DNA of 64,000 nucleotides, taken from assembly GCA_020002185.1 (NCBI GenBank), contig CM034539.1:34053017-34117016 (forward strand), written 5' to 3'. The notes beneath the pieces were generated by a model that saw only the letters and a list, made by a program, of their open reading frames with translations, searched no databases and was not told the origin of the DNA. A program made the translations under genes and the position numbers. How positions within the stretch are numbered: position 1 is the first letter of the stretch; the number at the start of each line of letters is the position of its first letter. The DNA comes from Paraescarpia echinospica (taxonomy: Eukaryota; Annelida; Polychaeta; Sabellida; Siboglinidae). This document shows positions 1 to 11,182 of this stretch, piece by piece.

Positions 1-1206
1 ATTCCATTTATTTGACCTTGTCAACATATATTATACATTATATGCATTAATACATGGGTAATATGAATACTATGTAAGGTCGGGGAGACTCCCGTTTAGA
101 CATATATTGTCGCTAGCACGGGAGCCATCCGACAAATGTAAACGATAGCAACATGGACATAGTATGATCAGATTAGTAAATTATAATCAATGCTTTAACT
201 ATTACATATATGTAGCAATTATGGATAAAACAGCATGATTCGTAATTTAGAATAATGTAATTTTTGATGTAACCCGATGAATCATGTAGACTGTGTGTAT
301 AAATTATGTGAATGATAATGTCTGGTGTATTATTAACTGTCTCAATTACGCGATATCTAATGCATTTCTTAGCAAATTCATGTTTGACTCTAGACATACG
401 CAGATCATTTTGTTTACGTGTGTTGTGTTGATGAATGTCATAGTTGTGTGTGCAAGGAATAACTTTGAAATATTTGGGTAATTGATTGTTAATTAATTTG
501 TAGTATAATTTTAGTTGCTGCAGTTTATAAATGTCATCCAACTTTAGTAACTGAAGTGTTTTATAAAAAGGACTTGTGTGAGCATTGTATTTACTTAGGG
601 ATATTATTCGCATTGCTTTTTTCTGTAATTTGAAAATTCGATGTGCCTGATGACCCCATAAGAGGATACCATAATTAATATAAGGGAGAATGCAATAATT
701 ATACATAATATATAATGTTTGAAGAGGTAAAAAATGCTTACGTTTATTTAGAAACCCTAGTGCTTTAGTTATTATATATGCTATGTTTTGTTTGTGTGAC
801 TCTCCCAGTTTAAATGTTTATTTATGGTAATGCCTAAAAATGAAATCATTTACACCTTCAATGTTTGTCCCATCTATTTCTAATAGAGGGTACTCTACTT
901 CCTCTTGATGCATATGAAAAATCAAATATTTTTTTTTTTGGTATTTAGTGAACGTTTATTTGCTTTCAACCAATCGCTAACAGTTGTGAATTCTTTGTTA
1001 ATATTTTCACTTTGCATTTGGCCTCTTGAAACTTTAAATGACCTTAGTGTATTAGTAAGGGTAGCGTCATCTGCATAAGTTACGCGTATATAAAGGTCAC
1101 TCGAAAATGCTATGTCATTGATGTATATAATAAACAAGATTGTTCCTAAAACTGAGCCTTGTGGAACGCCAGTGGTGATAACTGTTTCTTTAGACTTAAC
1201 AGTTTA
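1..1206 (-). pseudogene. Family A non-LTR element, 3' part (RT end, C-terminal region, 3' UTR)
   Basis: This is the C-terminal half of a reverse transcriptase read on the minus strand. A GVPQGSVLG block near 1150-1180 leads into an IYINDI segment and a YADDATL catalytic box near 1060-1080. Further down, 173-706 carries the usual C-terminal block (INYGILLWGHQAHR, then SKYNAHTSPFYKTLQLL) of Jockey/CR1/L2-type elements. The 3' UTR runs to about base 5 and ends in TCAAATAAA. Frames are broken several times, so nothing is expressed as a full protein. The same 3' UTR recurs at 20.4 kb, which defines the family. It is continuous with 2133-4260 apart from the CR1 insertion between them. Clade assignment (L2-like versus Jockey) is uncertain. 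Confidence 0.85.
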
Positions 1207-2132
1207 ACAAGATTTAACAAGATTTAACAAGATTTAACAAGATTGCCACCCAGAGAATTAACTCTAGGTGGCAGGTGGACAAGGAAGCCCTTTGGCATAC
1301 CGAGAGTCCGACCCTTTTATATATGTGTATCCCGCCCGTCTGAGGTATGTGTCGATTTTATTTTTAAACATATTCACGCTACTAACACCCACACAATCAG
1401 CAGATAATCTGTTCCATTCATTTACAGTCCTTTGTGAAAATGAAACCTTTCTTATCTCTAATCTACTCTGCTCCTTTGCTAATGTAACTTCATGTCCTCT
1501 AATCCTTCTATCTTTCTTAACTGAGAAAAAAATATTTCTATCAATATTGTCATAACCATTCAATATTTTAAACACTTCTATCTGATCTCTTCTCAATCTC
1601 CTGGTCTCTACAATGTAGTGTTGTTAAACCGCATTTTTGTAGGCGTATTTCGTAACTAAGATCCCTCAGTTTTTGTATCATTTTAGTTGCTCTCCTCTGC
1701 ACTCTTTCTGGCATATCTATGTCCTTCCTGCGATATGGCCTCCACGCTTGAATACAATATTCTAAATGAGGCCTAACTATTGTTTTGTACAGCGGTATTA
1801 TTAGCTCTTTTTCCTTATACGTTATGTTTCGCCTAATTAATCCAAGGATTTGATTTCCCTTTGAAGGTGCAATTCCGCACTGCTCTGAAACCTTCATATC
1901 AGCACTAATGGTTAACCCTAAGTCCTTTTCTTTTACAGTAGTACTTAGTACAGTACCCCCATTGTATATTCTACCTCTTCGTTCCCATGTCCTGTGTGGA
2001 GGTATTTACATTTCCCAAAATTGAACAGCATTTGCCACTTTTCAGACCATTTGATCAACCTGTCAAGATCATCTTGTAAATGCTGTCTATCTCTATCACT
2101 TTTAATCCTACTAAACACTTTTGTATCATCCG
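1207..2132 (-). mobile_element. CR1-like retrotransposon copy 1, 5'-truncated, nested in family A
   Basis: This is the 3' end of the CR1-like family seen at 18.4, 42.6 and 61.2 kb. The conserved 3' terminus lies at the low-coordinate end: a hairpin at 1245-1272 followed by about four tandem copies of a 10-bp unit (aagatttaac on the plus strand). The coding part runs from the DDTK box of RT to the C-terminal RTVNEWNRLS block, with one frameshift near 1630 and an early stop near 1945. It is truncated exactly inside the RT catalytic box at about 2132. On both sides the sequence returns to family A RT, so this is a clean nested insertion. No clear target-site duplication is visible, which is common for CR1 elements. 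Confidence 0.88.
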
Positions 2133-4260
2133 TTTCAATTACTACATATTGTTTACGATTGCATAAATAACTCCTATAAAGATCAAGTGCCGTATAATTT
2201 AATCCATAGTAATTTAATTTATGTAGCGATATATTATGATCAATTGTGTCAAACGCTTTTGATAAATCAAGGTATACATTAATTGGCGTAGCCGATTTAT
2301 CAAGCTCTTGTATAATTCTATTCATAATTTCGAGTGTCCCAAATTCAGTAGAATTTTTCTTTCTTAAACCGTATTGGCTATTATAGTATAACATCTTGGA
2401 ATGGAAATATTCGTGTATTTAATTAAACATCATCCTTTCAAAAATATTTGAAATAGCTAGCAAGATTGAAATTGGACGATAATTGTCAAGGTTATAATTA
2501 TCACCTTTTTTGAAAAGGGGAATAACTTTAGTTTTTTTTATTTGTTTGGATATATACCAGTCAATATGAATTGATTTATAATTAGGGTGACTGCTTTTGC
2601 AAATATCGTGTTTTAGTAATTTTAATATTTTGGTTGATATACCATCTATTCCGTAACTTGTTTTTGGAGGTAAGTGATCAATTATGCTGACTGCAGTATC
2701 TACTTCAATTGGTTTAAATCCGAAGATGTGAAGTGTTGGGTTTTTGGAGGTAAGTGATCAATTATGCTGACTGCAGTATCTACTTCAATTGGTTTAAATC
2801 CGAAGATGTGAAGTGTTGGGTTTTTGGAGGTAAGTGATCAATTATGCAGACTGCAGTATCTACTTCAATTGGTTTAAAACCGAAAATGTGAAGTGTTGGG
2901 TTTTTGGAGGTAAGTGATCAATTATGCTAACTGCAGTATCTACTTCAATTGGTTTAAAACCGAAGATGTGAAGTGTTGGGTTTTTCAAATAATCTTTATA
3001 GGATTTACCGTCAGTTGTAGTTAACGTAGAGGCTAGAGTTGGACCAATATTTGTAAAAAGAAACGTGTTAAATTGTTTTGTAATAATGCATTTATCGCTT
3101 ACCATTTCTCCGTCCACTTTGAACGAATCCGGAAATTGTTCTTTCTTTGTGTGTTTTGTTCTTTAATTAAGCACCACGTCTCTTTAATATCATGATTATG
3201 CTTTTCAAAACTGGACTGATAATGCATTTGCTTAGCCAATCGAATAGTTCTTTTAAGAATTATATTATAAGTATGCAAATTAGTTTTGAGTATACGGTAT
3301 TAATCCATAATTACCGGTGTCTGTTTTATTCTAAACTTAATTGACCTAGTAATGCCCTGAGTAATCCAAGGTGTTTTCTTATGTTTATATTTATTACATT
3401 TTATTATTTTAATAGGCAAGTTCTTTTCCATAGCAGTAGTAATAATTTGTTCAAGGATATCTTAGTTTTTATTGGGATCTGCATAAGTACCCTTGTTAAG
3501 TTTATCATAAATATTTCAGTTTTGTATTTCACTTTTAAATGTATTGAGCGAGTCAGGATTATGCTGCTTTATTTGTATAAATATTGGTATAGCATTAGAA
3601 GTTTCGAGATAGTCCAAACAAAGAAAATAAGGAAAGTGATCAGAAATATTGCTTATAAGAATACCAGCTGAGGATTTGAAGAATCCTTCAAACAGATTAC
3701 ATAAAAAACAATAAGTGTTCCACGGTATTCTGACTTGTTGGCAACGTTATTTGAGGGAGAAACAATGTGAAGTTATTATACCGAAATAGTTTATTTTTTT
3801 ATTTTCAGCAAATCAATATTGTAATCACCCACAATTATGATGTCACTTTTATATTTTTGTAAATCTGCTAATTTAGATGCAAATTCGTCTGTAAATGCTT
3901 GGTAGTTATCAATTATATCTCTAGGTGGTCTGTATATATTAATTTATAGCCATCAATTTGCAATAATGAGATATCAACTTCATCATCGAGCCACGTGTCT
4001 TGTAAACACAGAGCACTGATCTCACATTTTTGTATTTAGACTGTTTATACTGAGCACGATAAATGTATTTTGTTTGTTCTGTAAATAGTTTACTAACTTG
4101 TCGTCGTCAAAATAACGTGATAGATAGAGTCTTTAAATGTCCCCATTTTCATTAATTTCATCTGTTTTTAAAATGTGATAGTGTTTTCTCTAGATCACCA
4201 AATTGCTCTATAAAATTGTTGTTATGACTCATAATGGATATAAATAGAACACGACACACT
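2133..4260 (-). pseudogene. Family A non-LTR element, 5' part (endonuclease and first half of RT)
   Basis: Reading minus from about 4231, a start-like MSHNNNF precedes an APE-type endonuclease. It has a CLQDTWLDDE block near 3980-4010, an IYRPPRD block near 3930, and a GDYNID active-site strand near 3815-3840. GYKL is joined directly to the IYRPP region, so roughly 50 residues of the endonuclease normally found between these blocks are missing. RT follows: VIPLFKKGD...NYRPIS near 2490-2540, and LSKAFDTIDH with NRKQYVVIE at 2140-2300. RT coding is disrupted by an 80-bp tandem expansion at 2663-2985 and by several stops. The element is defective and old. It probably lies in an intron of the lipid transfer protein gene to its right. 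Confidence 0.82.
2663..2985. repeat. 80-bp tandem repeat, four copies, inside family A RT
   Basis: An 80-bp block (from the ttttggaggtaagtgatc motif to gtgttggg) is repeated four times with only a few substitutions, at spacings of exactly 80 bp (2739, 2819, 2899). It codes for part of the RT N-terminal region. Because 80 is not divisible by 3, each copy shifts the frame, so the expansion happened after coding constraint was lost. Confidence 0.95.
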
Positions 4261-4703
4261 CAACATGTAAACATGTACTACTACTACTACTCGTAATGAA
4301 AAGGCTGCATAAGCATTACCCTGGGCAAAATACAAATATGATTTGGAAACGAGACTATTATGAAAATTTTGTAGACACGTATGATACAACGTACTTATTG
4401 TATCAACAAAAACGTGTGAGAATATAATACAGCATACGCATTATCAAAAATGAATATGATTATTTTATATATTTTTAACTTTTGCTCATGACAGTTTCTT
4501 TGTTGAGGTTAAGTAAGTAAAACACGTATTTCGGCAGTCTCGTTATACACCAATGCCATATAAGCAAGCAGTTATCGAAAAAAGAAGGATGTTTAAAATC
4601 CATCCCATCAAAGTAGAGTACTTGAATCATACACAATCATACACTGGTAATGATGTGCTTACGTGATAGACATAAAGCATAGACTATGACATGGACAAAC
4701 CTA
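4261..4703. other. Unassigned sequence, no gene seen
   Basis: This is AT-rich sequence between the family A element and a SINE fragment. I found no exon of the neighbouring lipid transfer protein gene on the minus strand here, no repeat copy and no RNA gene. Confidence 0.6.
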
Positions 4704-4862
4704 AATTGGTAAGTCACTATAAAGCGCAGTAGCCTGTCATTGGGACTGTCCAACGCGCACTTTACCCCCTGGCAGACTTGTTCAATCGAACACCCTCTCG
4801 ATCAACTTGTCTGAGAAACATTCAACCACGCTGCAATTAATGCGCGAAAACTATTCTTGTAG
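4704..4862 (-). mobile_element. SINE-1 fragment (3' body, no tRNA head)
   Basis: This matches the body and tail of the tRNA-headed SINE-1 family that is complete at 27,667-28,003. The shared landmarks are the tail near ggtaagt...aaagcgc, cagacttgttcaatcgaacacc, and caattaatgcgcgaaaactattc. The tRNA-like head is missing. It sits about 20 bp from a coding exon, in the downstream intron. Confidence 0.8.
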
Positions 4863-4883
4863 CGAGGTTTAACGATCGCTTAC

Positions 4884-5008
4884 CGGACCAAGTACCATGG
4901 AATCGTTCTTCATTGTGGCTGTCTCATCCTTCACATTGCTTCCGCTCACGGGTGTAGTTCGCAGGAGTTTCATCACGCCTGTTGAGTGACCGCCCATTCT
5001 GGGCACAT
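4884..5008 (-). CDS. Large lipid transfer protein (vitellogenin/apolipophorin superfamily), exon 4 of visible part
   Basis: This exon reads minus from an acceptor (ccttcag at 5009) to a strong donor (gtaagc at 4883). It has 2 leading bases plus 41 codons, from VPRMGGHS to DSMVLGP. The leading AT completes the split codon left by exon 3, giving ETGHE-D-VPRM, and it ends in phase 0. The reading frame is open and the phase agreement with exon 3 supports it, but these 41 residues are not a signature motif on their own. In the superfamily this would be part of the N-terminal beta-barrel sheet. No later exon is found between here and the left edge, where intron 4 would hold the family A element. 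Confidence 0.68.
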
Positions 5009-5086
5009 CTGAAGGCATCAACGCATGGCGATGACGGGATAGGGAGGACACAAATAATCAAAGAAAGTATTGCTTAAGACATGTTA

Positions 5087-5380
5087 TCAGACTCCACCAC
5101 CAACTGCTCTTGTTGCTGCTTCTATTGGTGCTGTTGTTAATCTTCTATTACTTCTTCTACCACAGCTGCTGATGTTGTATATTTACTTATACAGCTGCTG
5201 TTATTTCTGCTTATTCAACGGCTGCTGCTACTTATATGCCTATTGCTCCTGCGGTTGATGTTGTTATTATTGCCTGTGTTGCTTCTGCATCTGCTGCTGC
5301 TACTGCAGCAGCGGCTGCTATTGCTACTACTACTACTACAACAACTACTACTACTACTACTAATACTACTAATACTTCGT
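5087..5380. repeat. Compound CTG/ACT trinucleotide-rich tract
   Basis: Degenerate ctg/ttc/gct triplets grade into pure act repeats near 5320-5365. The open frames across it are low-complexity artefacts. It lies in intron 3 of the lipid transfer protein gene. Confidence 0.9.
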
Positions 5381-5824
5381 ACGAATATTGTGAAACCCCA
5401 GTTGGGTTTCGCGCATTAATTTATTAACTACTCGCACAATTTTACTGTTACGAAAAAAACAATGATGTAAAATATTACAATAATGTAACACATTTTGTAA
5501 TGTATATAATTTTAAATAACCTATATGTTCAAAATATTAAACAAATTAAATTAAATTAATTATTTACTTATTTAGTTCGCGTGACTTCCCGAGTACTCTA
5601 TCGACGCAACAATGAACTCACCGGTGTAAGTTTCTTTATCTGCTGGCATTCCGCGGCCATGTCTAAAACGTAAATGAGTAAGTCACGGCATTGATTAATT
5701 TATATAGTTTACTACCACGTAGGGTTCCGAACTGAGAAGCTCGCAACGTGTCTGATTTGTTTGGAGGATGATGTTGTTGGAATTATTTCGCCGAACCAAG
5801 GGCCGGAGTGTTGAAAATTTCTCG

Positions 5825-6388
5825 CGGTGTCGAGTGGGGTAGTGTTGATCATTTATCGTTACCCACTTGAGGACAGAGTCCTCAAAACAGAGGTCCTCTC
5901 ACGCGCCATGTTTGGGAGCCTGTTGAGCCTGCTCAGGCAACGCCGCCTCCGCTGGCTTGGCCGCGTGCATCGGATAGAAAAAGGAAGACTCCCAAATGAC
6001 ATCCTCTGCGCCACTGGAAAGAGAACTACAGGACGTCCCCCTCTGCGCCTAAGGACGTACGCAAGCGAGACTTGAAGGTACTAGACATGGATGTTGACAA
6101 CTGGTAGGAGCTTGTTGGATATCGATTCATCTGGAGGCAGAAACTAAGCACGGGAGTCAAGAGAGTAGAAGAGAGCCTCTGCAGGCCAGATGAAGAAAAC
6201 CGTAGCCGGAGAAAAAATACCAGCTGAAAACAGAGCAGAGAGCGCCTTAAAATGCAGGAATTGCCACAATGACTGTCACTCACGAATCGGTCTCGACAGC
6301 CACAACAGACGCGGGTCTACCAACTGATCATCGACACCAGGACGCAGATCCAAGGTCTCGCGAGACTGCAGGATGACTATTACGAGAG
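5825..6388 (+). pseudogene. RTE-like endonuclease/reverse transcriptase, C-terminal remnant
   Basis: The plus strand encodes the C-terminal tail typical of RTE-like endonuclease-RT polyproteins. A basic block RRLRWLGRVHRIEKGRLPNDIL is followed by GKRTTGRPPLRLR, then after a frameshift DVDNW...WRQKLSTGVKR. A C2H2-like finger (CRNCHNDCHSRIGLDSH) near 6255-6310 ends it. There are at least one frameshift and one nonsense codon. Only the last ~180 residues survive, so this is a dead 5'-truncated copy. Another remnant of the same broad type flanks the palindrome centre. Confidence 0.85.
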
Positions 6389-6905
6389 GACCCCTAACAG
6401 TGAACATACTCCAAATGACGAACTCGAAAGTAATAAACTAACTGAGGCTCTGTGTGCTGATTTACCCAGTACGCATTTGATCGTTGCGAAACGGCGTGTC
6501 TCTTTCAGAATGGCAAATAAATGGTTGGCACGTACCATTCATGGTGACAAATATATCATAGTTAATGTCTTAGTACAGACGTTTACAGCGTTATCTCAGC
6601 ATCTTGTAGTTAACCCAGATTCTTCCAAGCCACGTCACAGTACCTTGGGTGTTGCATCTTTGTGTTGCGAATGCGAATTTTATAATCGCAGTGTTGGTGT
6701 CGTAATTTAGAGGGGCAGTTACAGAAAGCGGGAGCATGTAATTATAGTCTAGATACGTTTGGAAAGGGTGGAACTTCACAGTCACACAAATAAAGTGTAT
6801 TACAATAAATGTCATCCAGATAATTTACTCTTGGCAATAACGGTTTTGTCACTCGTGATGACTACGTGTTCCCAAAGTACAGCCAAGGGAATTCCAGTCA
6901 TACCT
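6389..6905. repeat. Dispersed repeat R520, copy 1
   Basis: About 520 bp, starting at cccctaacagtgaacatactcc and ending near aattccagtcatac, recurs at 13,997-14,520 in the same orientation with roughly 85-90% identity by eye. It contains two AATAAA motifs near 6790-6808. The open frames inside it are not conserved between the two copies. No terminal repeats or RT were recognised, so its class is unknown. Confidence 0.85.
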
Positions 6906-7189
6906 GGCACCCACCTTGAGGCACCCCAGAAACCTTCGACTGCAAACCCCTGTGAGGCCTACCAACTCCCCGCTTGTCCGAAATGTGTTAAACATATATC
7001 CAGCTCCTAAACCCAAAATAGTACAGTGATGATGATGATGAAGACGCGATGTCGGGATGCTTGGGATGGTGCTAAAGATGATGACGTTAATGTACAATTA
7101 CTTATAATGACAAATAACTATCCTATATGTTACATCACAAATAGAAAACAATATTCTAATTCGTCAGGTTTTATCCAGACTATAATTAT

Positions 7190-7437
7190 GATTCCATAAG
7201 TACGGAAGCAACATGCGGAATGGGGAATACCTCTGTGGTGACGTCACTTCTGGGAATTCCCTATATGATTCCCGTGCGGATATGATTCAAATTGCTACAA
7301 GGAGAAAATTCACTTTTCCGCATCTGCCTTAATCTTTTAAAACGCTTCCGCATATGCCCTTAAGGAACTTTGATGTTCACCAAGTACTATGCTCATTGGT
7401 TTGCCGCGTATAGCTCGGCGCTTCCGTACATATGGAA
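7190..7437. mobile_element. Short foldback (MITE-like) element with ~19-bp terminal inverted repeats
   Basis: The left end (attccataagtacggaagc at 7191-7210) pairs with the reverse complement of 7420-7436, with about two mismatches. The interior holds several further gcggaa/ttccgc motifs in opposing orientations. It has no coding capacity. It is likely a non-autonomous DNA transposon. I could not identify a target duplication with confidence. Confidence 0.65.
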
Positions 7438-7835
7438 TTCAAGCTTAATACCTCAAAATGGCTGAGCAAACTGTATTGAATAATAGTTACTCACTCTGTC
7501 GGGACGTTGTGTGGGGTGTAGAACAACTCCTTCACGGCTATCTTCGTTATGACGTGTCTCTGTTTGTCTAAACGAATGATCTAAACAGAAGCCATATGTC
7601 TGTGTACGCACACTTGCTCTGTCTATTCTCATGGCAGCATGACATAATACGTTACCCTGTTTCTCGTTTGGTAACTGGAGTTCTGGAATTGTGTTGGTTT
7701 GTTTTGTTTACCCAATCGATCCATGGACAAAAACACAGTTCCGTATCTTAGTCATTATACAAATGAATGCTCGTAAATACAACTAAATGCCCATGTATAA
7801 TGCACATATAATGAAATGTACGGAATATATATATA

Positions 7836-7959
7836 TATATATAATATATATATTACTACTACTACTACTACTATTACTACTGCTACTACTACCAATACTA
7901 CTACCAATACTACTACTAATTCTAATATTACTACTATTTATTACTACTACTACTACTAT

Positions 7960-8006
<47 letters not shown>

Positions 8007-8205
8007 TTATACTACTACTACTATTACTACTTATACTACTATTACTACTACTACTACTACAACTATTACACCTACGGCTAATACTACTACTACTACTACT
8101 ACTACTATTACTACCACTACTACTACTACTACAACAACAACAACTACTACTACTACTACTACTACTACTAATACTACTACTATTACTACTATTAATATTT
8201 GTTAA
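7836..8205. repeat. (ACT)n microsatellite preceded by (AT)n
   Basis: A short TA run at 7828-7851 is followed by about 350 bp of nearly pure act/att triplets. The long leucine, threonine and tyrosine open frames across it are artefacts of a period-3 repeat. Confidence 0.97.
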
Positions 8206-8663
8206 ATCGATGTCAACTTTGAGCTAAGCCGTATTAACGTGTAAACCACAAGGTAAAGTAAAACGGAAATAATGGAATGACGGCGCCCGCTATGGGCAGG
8301 ACTTACTGTACTTGATAAACACAACGTCACGAAATAAACTAGCATGCTAACCCGTGTCTGTTCATGGTCTGCATGCTTCATCACTTTTGTCTGTCTTGAC
8401 TTGGAGAAGACAATCTCGTCCTGGTTCTGCTCAGCCTGGTAGATGGAATCGTGATTCCCTGCAGACAGAGAACACTAGTTGTACATACTTGCAACCTGGT
8501 TATTACAGGTTACTGTAGCGCTTTTGTAACAACGATGGAGACAATTCGGGGAAGGAACTGTTACCGCCAGGTGGAATCACCTGTCGGATTAATTTATTTT
8601 GTTTACCTATATAGGTAATGCAACATAATATATTTGGATAACACAAGATGCATTTATAATTGG

Positions 8664-9110
8664 TGAGGTCCGTCGAGAGGTCAGTCATACGATACATAGT
8701 GAGGTCGGTCAGAGATCAATTGTGAAGTCAGCCATGATGCCAGTCGTGATAGAGGTCGATATATCGGTCGCTTGGTCAAGTTATAACGTCGATCGCGAGA
8801 TTGGGCATGATGCTGGTCGTCCAGTTGATCCAGTGGTCTGTGAAATCGTGAGGTTCGTTTATGACGTCGGTCGTAAGATCAGTCGTGGTGTTCTTTATGA
8901 TGTATGTCGTTATGTCGGTCGTGAGGGTGATTGATAAATCGGTCATGTGATGTGTCGTGATGTGGGTCGTGAAGTGTGTCGTGAGGACAGTGGTGAGGAC
9001 GCCGTGATGTAAGTCGTGAGGTACATCGTGGAGTGGAGTTATGTTTTTACGGGATATCCGGCGTGAAATCGGTCGTGAGGTCCATCGTTGGGGGATATAT
9101 AGGTGAGGTG
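8664..9110. repeat. Degenerate minisatellite built on a ggtcggtcgtgaggt core
   Basis: The tract contains many imperfect copies of gtcggtcgtgag, gtcgtgaggt or gtcgtgatgt at irregular 8-25 bp spacing over about 450 bp. The frames open on both strands reflect this repeat rather than genes. It is in intron 3 of the lipid transfer protein gene. Confidence 0.75.
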
Positions 9111-9230
9111 GTTGGAGTGTTTGTGGGGTACACATTCTGATATTTAAAAGCAATGGCATTTCTGCATGATAGGAGTCGAAATAGTCATCAAGTAAAACGC
9201 AATATTATTATCTGACGTTATGAGTCTTAC

Positions 9231-9428
9231 CTTCGTGCCCTGTTTCGCTGGCGCGGTAGCCCCACCTATCGGCAAGTGACGACACGACGAGTTTGGAGGA
9301 GAATGTTCCGAGCAGGACCTTCTTGATGGCGAGCACCTTGTGGTCCTGTCCCGCCGGGTAGTAGACCCGCGCCACCTCACCCGTGGGGGCCATGTCGAAA
9401 GACATCCTATGATTGTACACAATCAAAC
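9231..9428 (-). CDS. Large lipid transfer protein (vitellogenin/apolipophorin superfamily), exon 3
   Basis: The exon is minus, 65 codons flanked by 2 and 1 split-codon bases. It encodes YNHRMSFDMAPTGEVARVYY followed by a conserved-looking LAIKKVLLGTFSSKL and WGYRASETGHE. The pattern FD..P.GEV..vy...g.d..vl.IKK.lL is the hallmark of the vitellogenin N-terminal domain, where this strand-rich region forms the lipid-binding barrel. The donor gtaaga at 9230 is strong. The acceptor is less certain: I used the AG at 9429-9430, which gives the phase needed by exon 2; an upstream AG at 9445-9446 is an alternative. Family-level assignment is firm. Which paralogue (vitellogenin, apolipophorin or apoB-like, MTP) cannot be decided from this portion. 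Confidence 0.85.
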
Positions 9429-9654
9429 CTCTCTTCACCATCACCTTAGTAATACAATCCAACAATCCAATCCATTCTAACTGAAAAGTTGCCCATACCA
9501 AACTAATGCTGACTCTGAGCCACCTCGCAACCTGCGACAGTCCCACATATATAAACAATGTTAGACAAAGATAAAATGTACTCTTTCTGAATAGCACAGT
9601 CTTGCTGTGCAATGTATATGCTAAATTGACCGTGAAATGTATAATTAGGTAACA

Positions 9655-9882
9655 TCTCAAAACGTCGATGTCCGATATCACGCGAAATTATTTTTGCTTG
9701 GAGGAGGGGGTTAGAAATACTTTTTTCTGACGTCGAACGTCGATATTTACGCTTCGGACCGATACTGTTATTATATCGATATCATCATATCAATGTTTAC
9801 AAACTTTCTTCTCCTGATGGGGTGGGGGGCTGAGGCCAGATGAAAGTAATTTCGTTTGATATCGGACTTCGACGTTCTGAGA
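9655..9882. mobile_element. Short foldback (MITE-like) element
   Basis: atctcaaaacgtcgatgtcc at 9653-9672 pairs with the reverse complement of 9860-9882 (gacttcgacgttctgagat), and the pairing continues into cgaaatta. The result is a ~230-bp hairpin with about 40-bp imperfect arms. It has no coding content. Confidence 0.7.
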
Positions 9883-10169
9883 TGATCACTGATACAATTT
9901 AAAGTGATATGACAAATATTGTGTCCTGAAATAGAATACGTATTCAAATGAAAATATGTTTTGGTATACAAGGATTATCATAATAAATTATATCGAGGTG
10001 TTTTATTACAAAATGTGAAGTTTAAATTGTTTTGAAGTATCATGCGTTACTTCAGAAGAATGCGATGCTTTATAACTGCTCATGGGTTGTGATTTGCAAT
10101 ATTGTTTATTATACTTACCAATCTGATAGTTTGACCATCGGCATATTCTGCGAATAGTCTAAAAATAAA

Positions 10170-10475
10170 ACGTAGTTTTGTAGTACAATATCCAGTCATT
10201 AGGTCTGGTCAAAGAGCTGTACACTTCACATATCAGAACACCAACTCAACCTCCCTTGGAAGTATCCAGCCTCGCAACTACTACAAAAAGACAATCCGTT
10301 CATTTGTATTCATCACTGATTATCGTCAGATACTCATATGCGCACTAGAGTGAACTGCGCGAACTGAAGCAACGCTGAACTGACCAAATTGTTCAGGCTT
10401 GAAACGAGGTTTTCAATGCCGGTCCTCTCAGTAGAGAGCCCACCGTTCTTATCACTACGCCACTGTACTTCCAAA
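10170..10475 (-). mobile_element. SINE-1, strongly diverged copy
   Basis: It shares the order of SINE-1 landmarks (tail gtatccag-like, cagcc.cgcaa, tgaactg.a.caa) and the reverse-complemented tRNA-like head near 10,425-10,465 (tctcagtagagagcccaccg). Identity is low. It lies in intron 2 of the lipid transfer protein gene. Confidence 0.55.
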
Positions 10476-10934
10476 TAAGCATGAAAATAGCATGTGTTAC
10501 GTTTCGGGGGGTGCTACAAAGGAAATGAGCACAGGATCACCGTTACCATAGCCGTGCTGATCGACTGGTGCATCTCAAAGGACGTCAGTCAGTTTCTCTA
10601 TCCGGAATTGACGGGCGTAGTATTTTGTGCAGGAAGTCTGCAGTGTTGAAAATCGGAAAATGGGATTATCGTTGACCATCAGTGGGTATTGCTGTTAATT
10701 CAACCGGACTCGGTCGTATTGCCAATGAAGCTTGTTTTGAAACTGGATGTTTTGTTTACTATTTGAATATGTTCCGGGGTCGTACCTTCCAAATTGCGAA
10801 CTTCGTTACGTGTTCATTTAACACAAAACTATTTCGCGGGCAGTATACCTTTAATGTAATTAGTATAGTCTTTAGAACATTACGTCAATTAATAAATTAA
10901 AACTAGGAACATATTGCCCCCTTACAACACCCAC

Positions 10935-11028
10935 CTTTTCCCTCTGTGTTGACGACAACATCGTACTGGTGGATGTTGAGTCGGCAACGTTGGAAACCAT
11001 CCTCTTGCGACAGCAGCGTCATGCCAAT
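10935..11028 (-). CDS. Large lipid transfer protein (vitellogenin/apolipophorin superfamily), exon 2
   Basis: This exon is 31 codons plus one base, minus strand. Its acceptor is gttcgtgtag and its donor AAAG|gtgggt. A second usable donor, gtaagg, lies 9 bp further and keeps the same phase. It encodes IGMTLLSQED, then FQRCRLNIHQYDV and NTEGK. A single cysteine after a beta strand and before an L.I..y segment matches the conserved early Cys region of vitellogenin N-terminal domains. It starts in phase 0, as left by exon 1, and ends in phase 1, as required by exon 3. It is too short to be found as a long open frame. The phase chain across four exons is the main support. Confidence 0.8.
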
Positions 11029-11182
11029 CTACACGAACACAAATCCGCCAACACGTTACCAGAATAAAAGCAGCACAATAAAAAGATAAGTTCTTATATT
11101 GCGCAGATTATCTCGTTTGCGAGCTCATTGTTGCAACCGCTAGACCCCCGTCTAAAATAAATTAAAGTAAAATGATGTAGAA

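Noticed and set aside
7787..8227. Leu-rich and Thr/Tyr-rich proteins
   Set aside because: These are frames of the (ACT)n microsatellite.
8722..9159. Plus and minus frames through the ggtcggtcgtgag tract
   Set aside because: Degenerate minisatellite; composition-driven frames on both strands.
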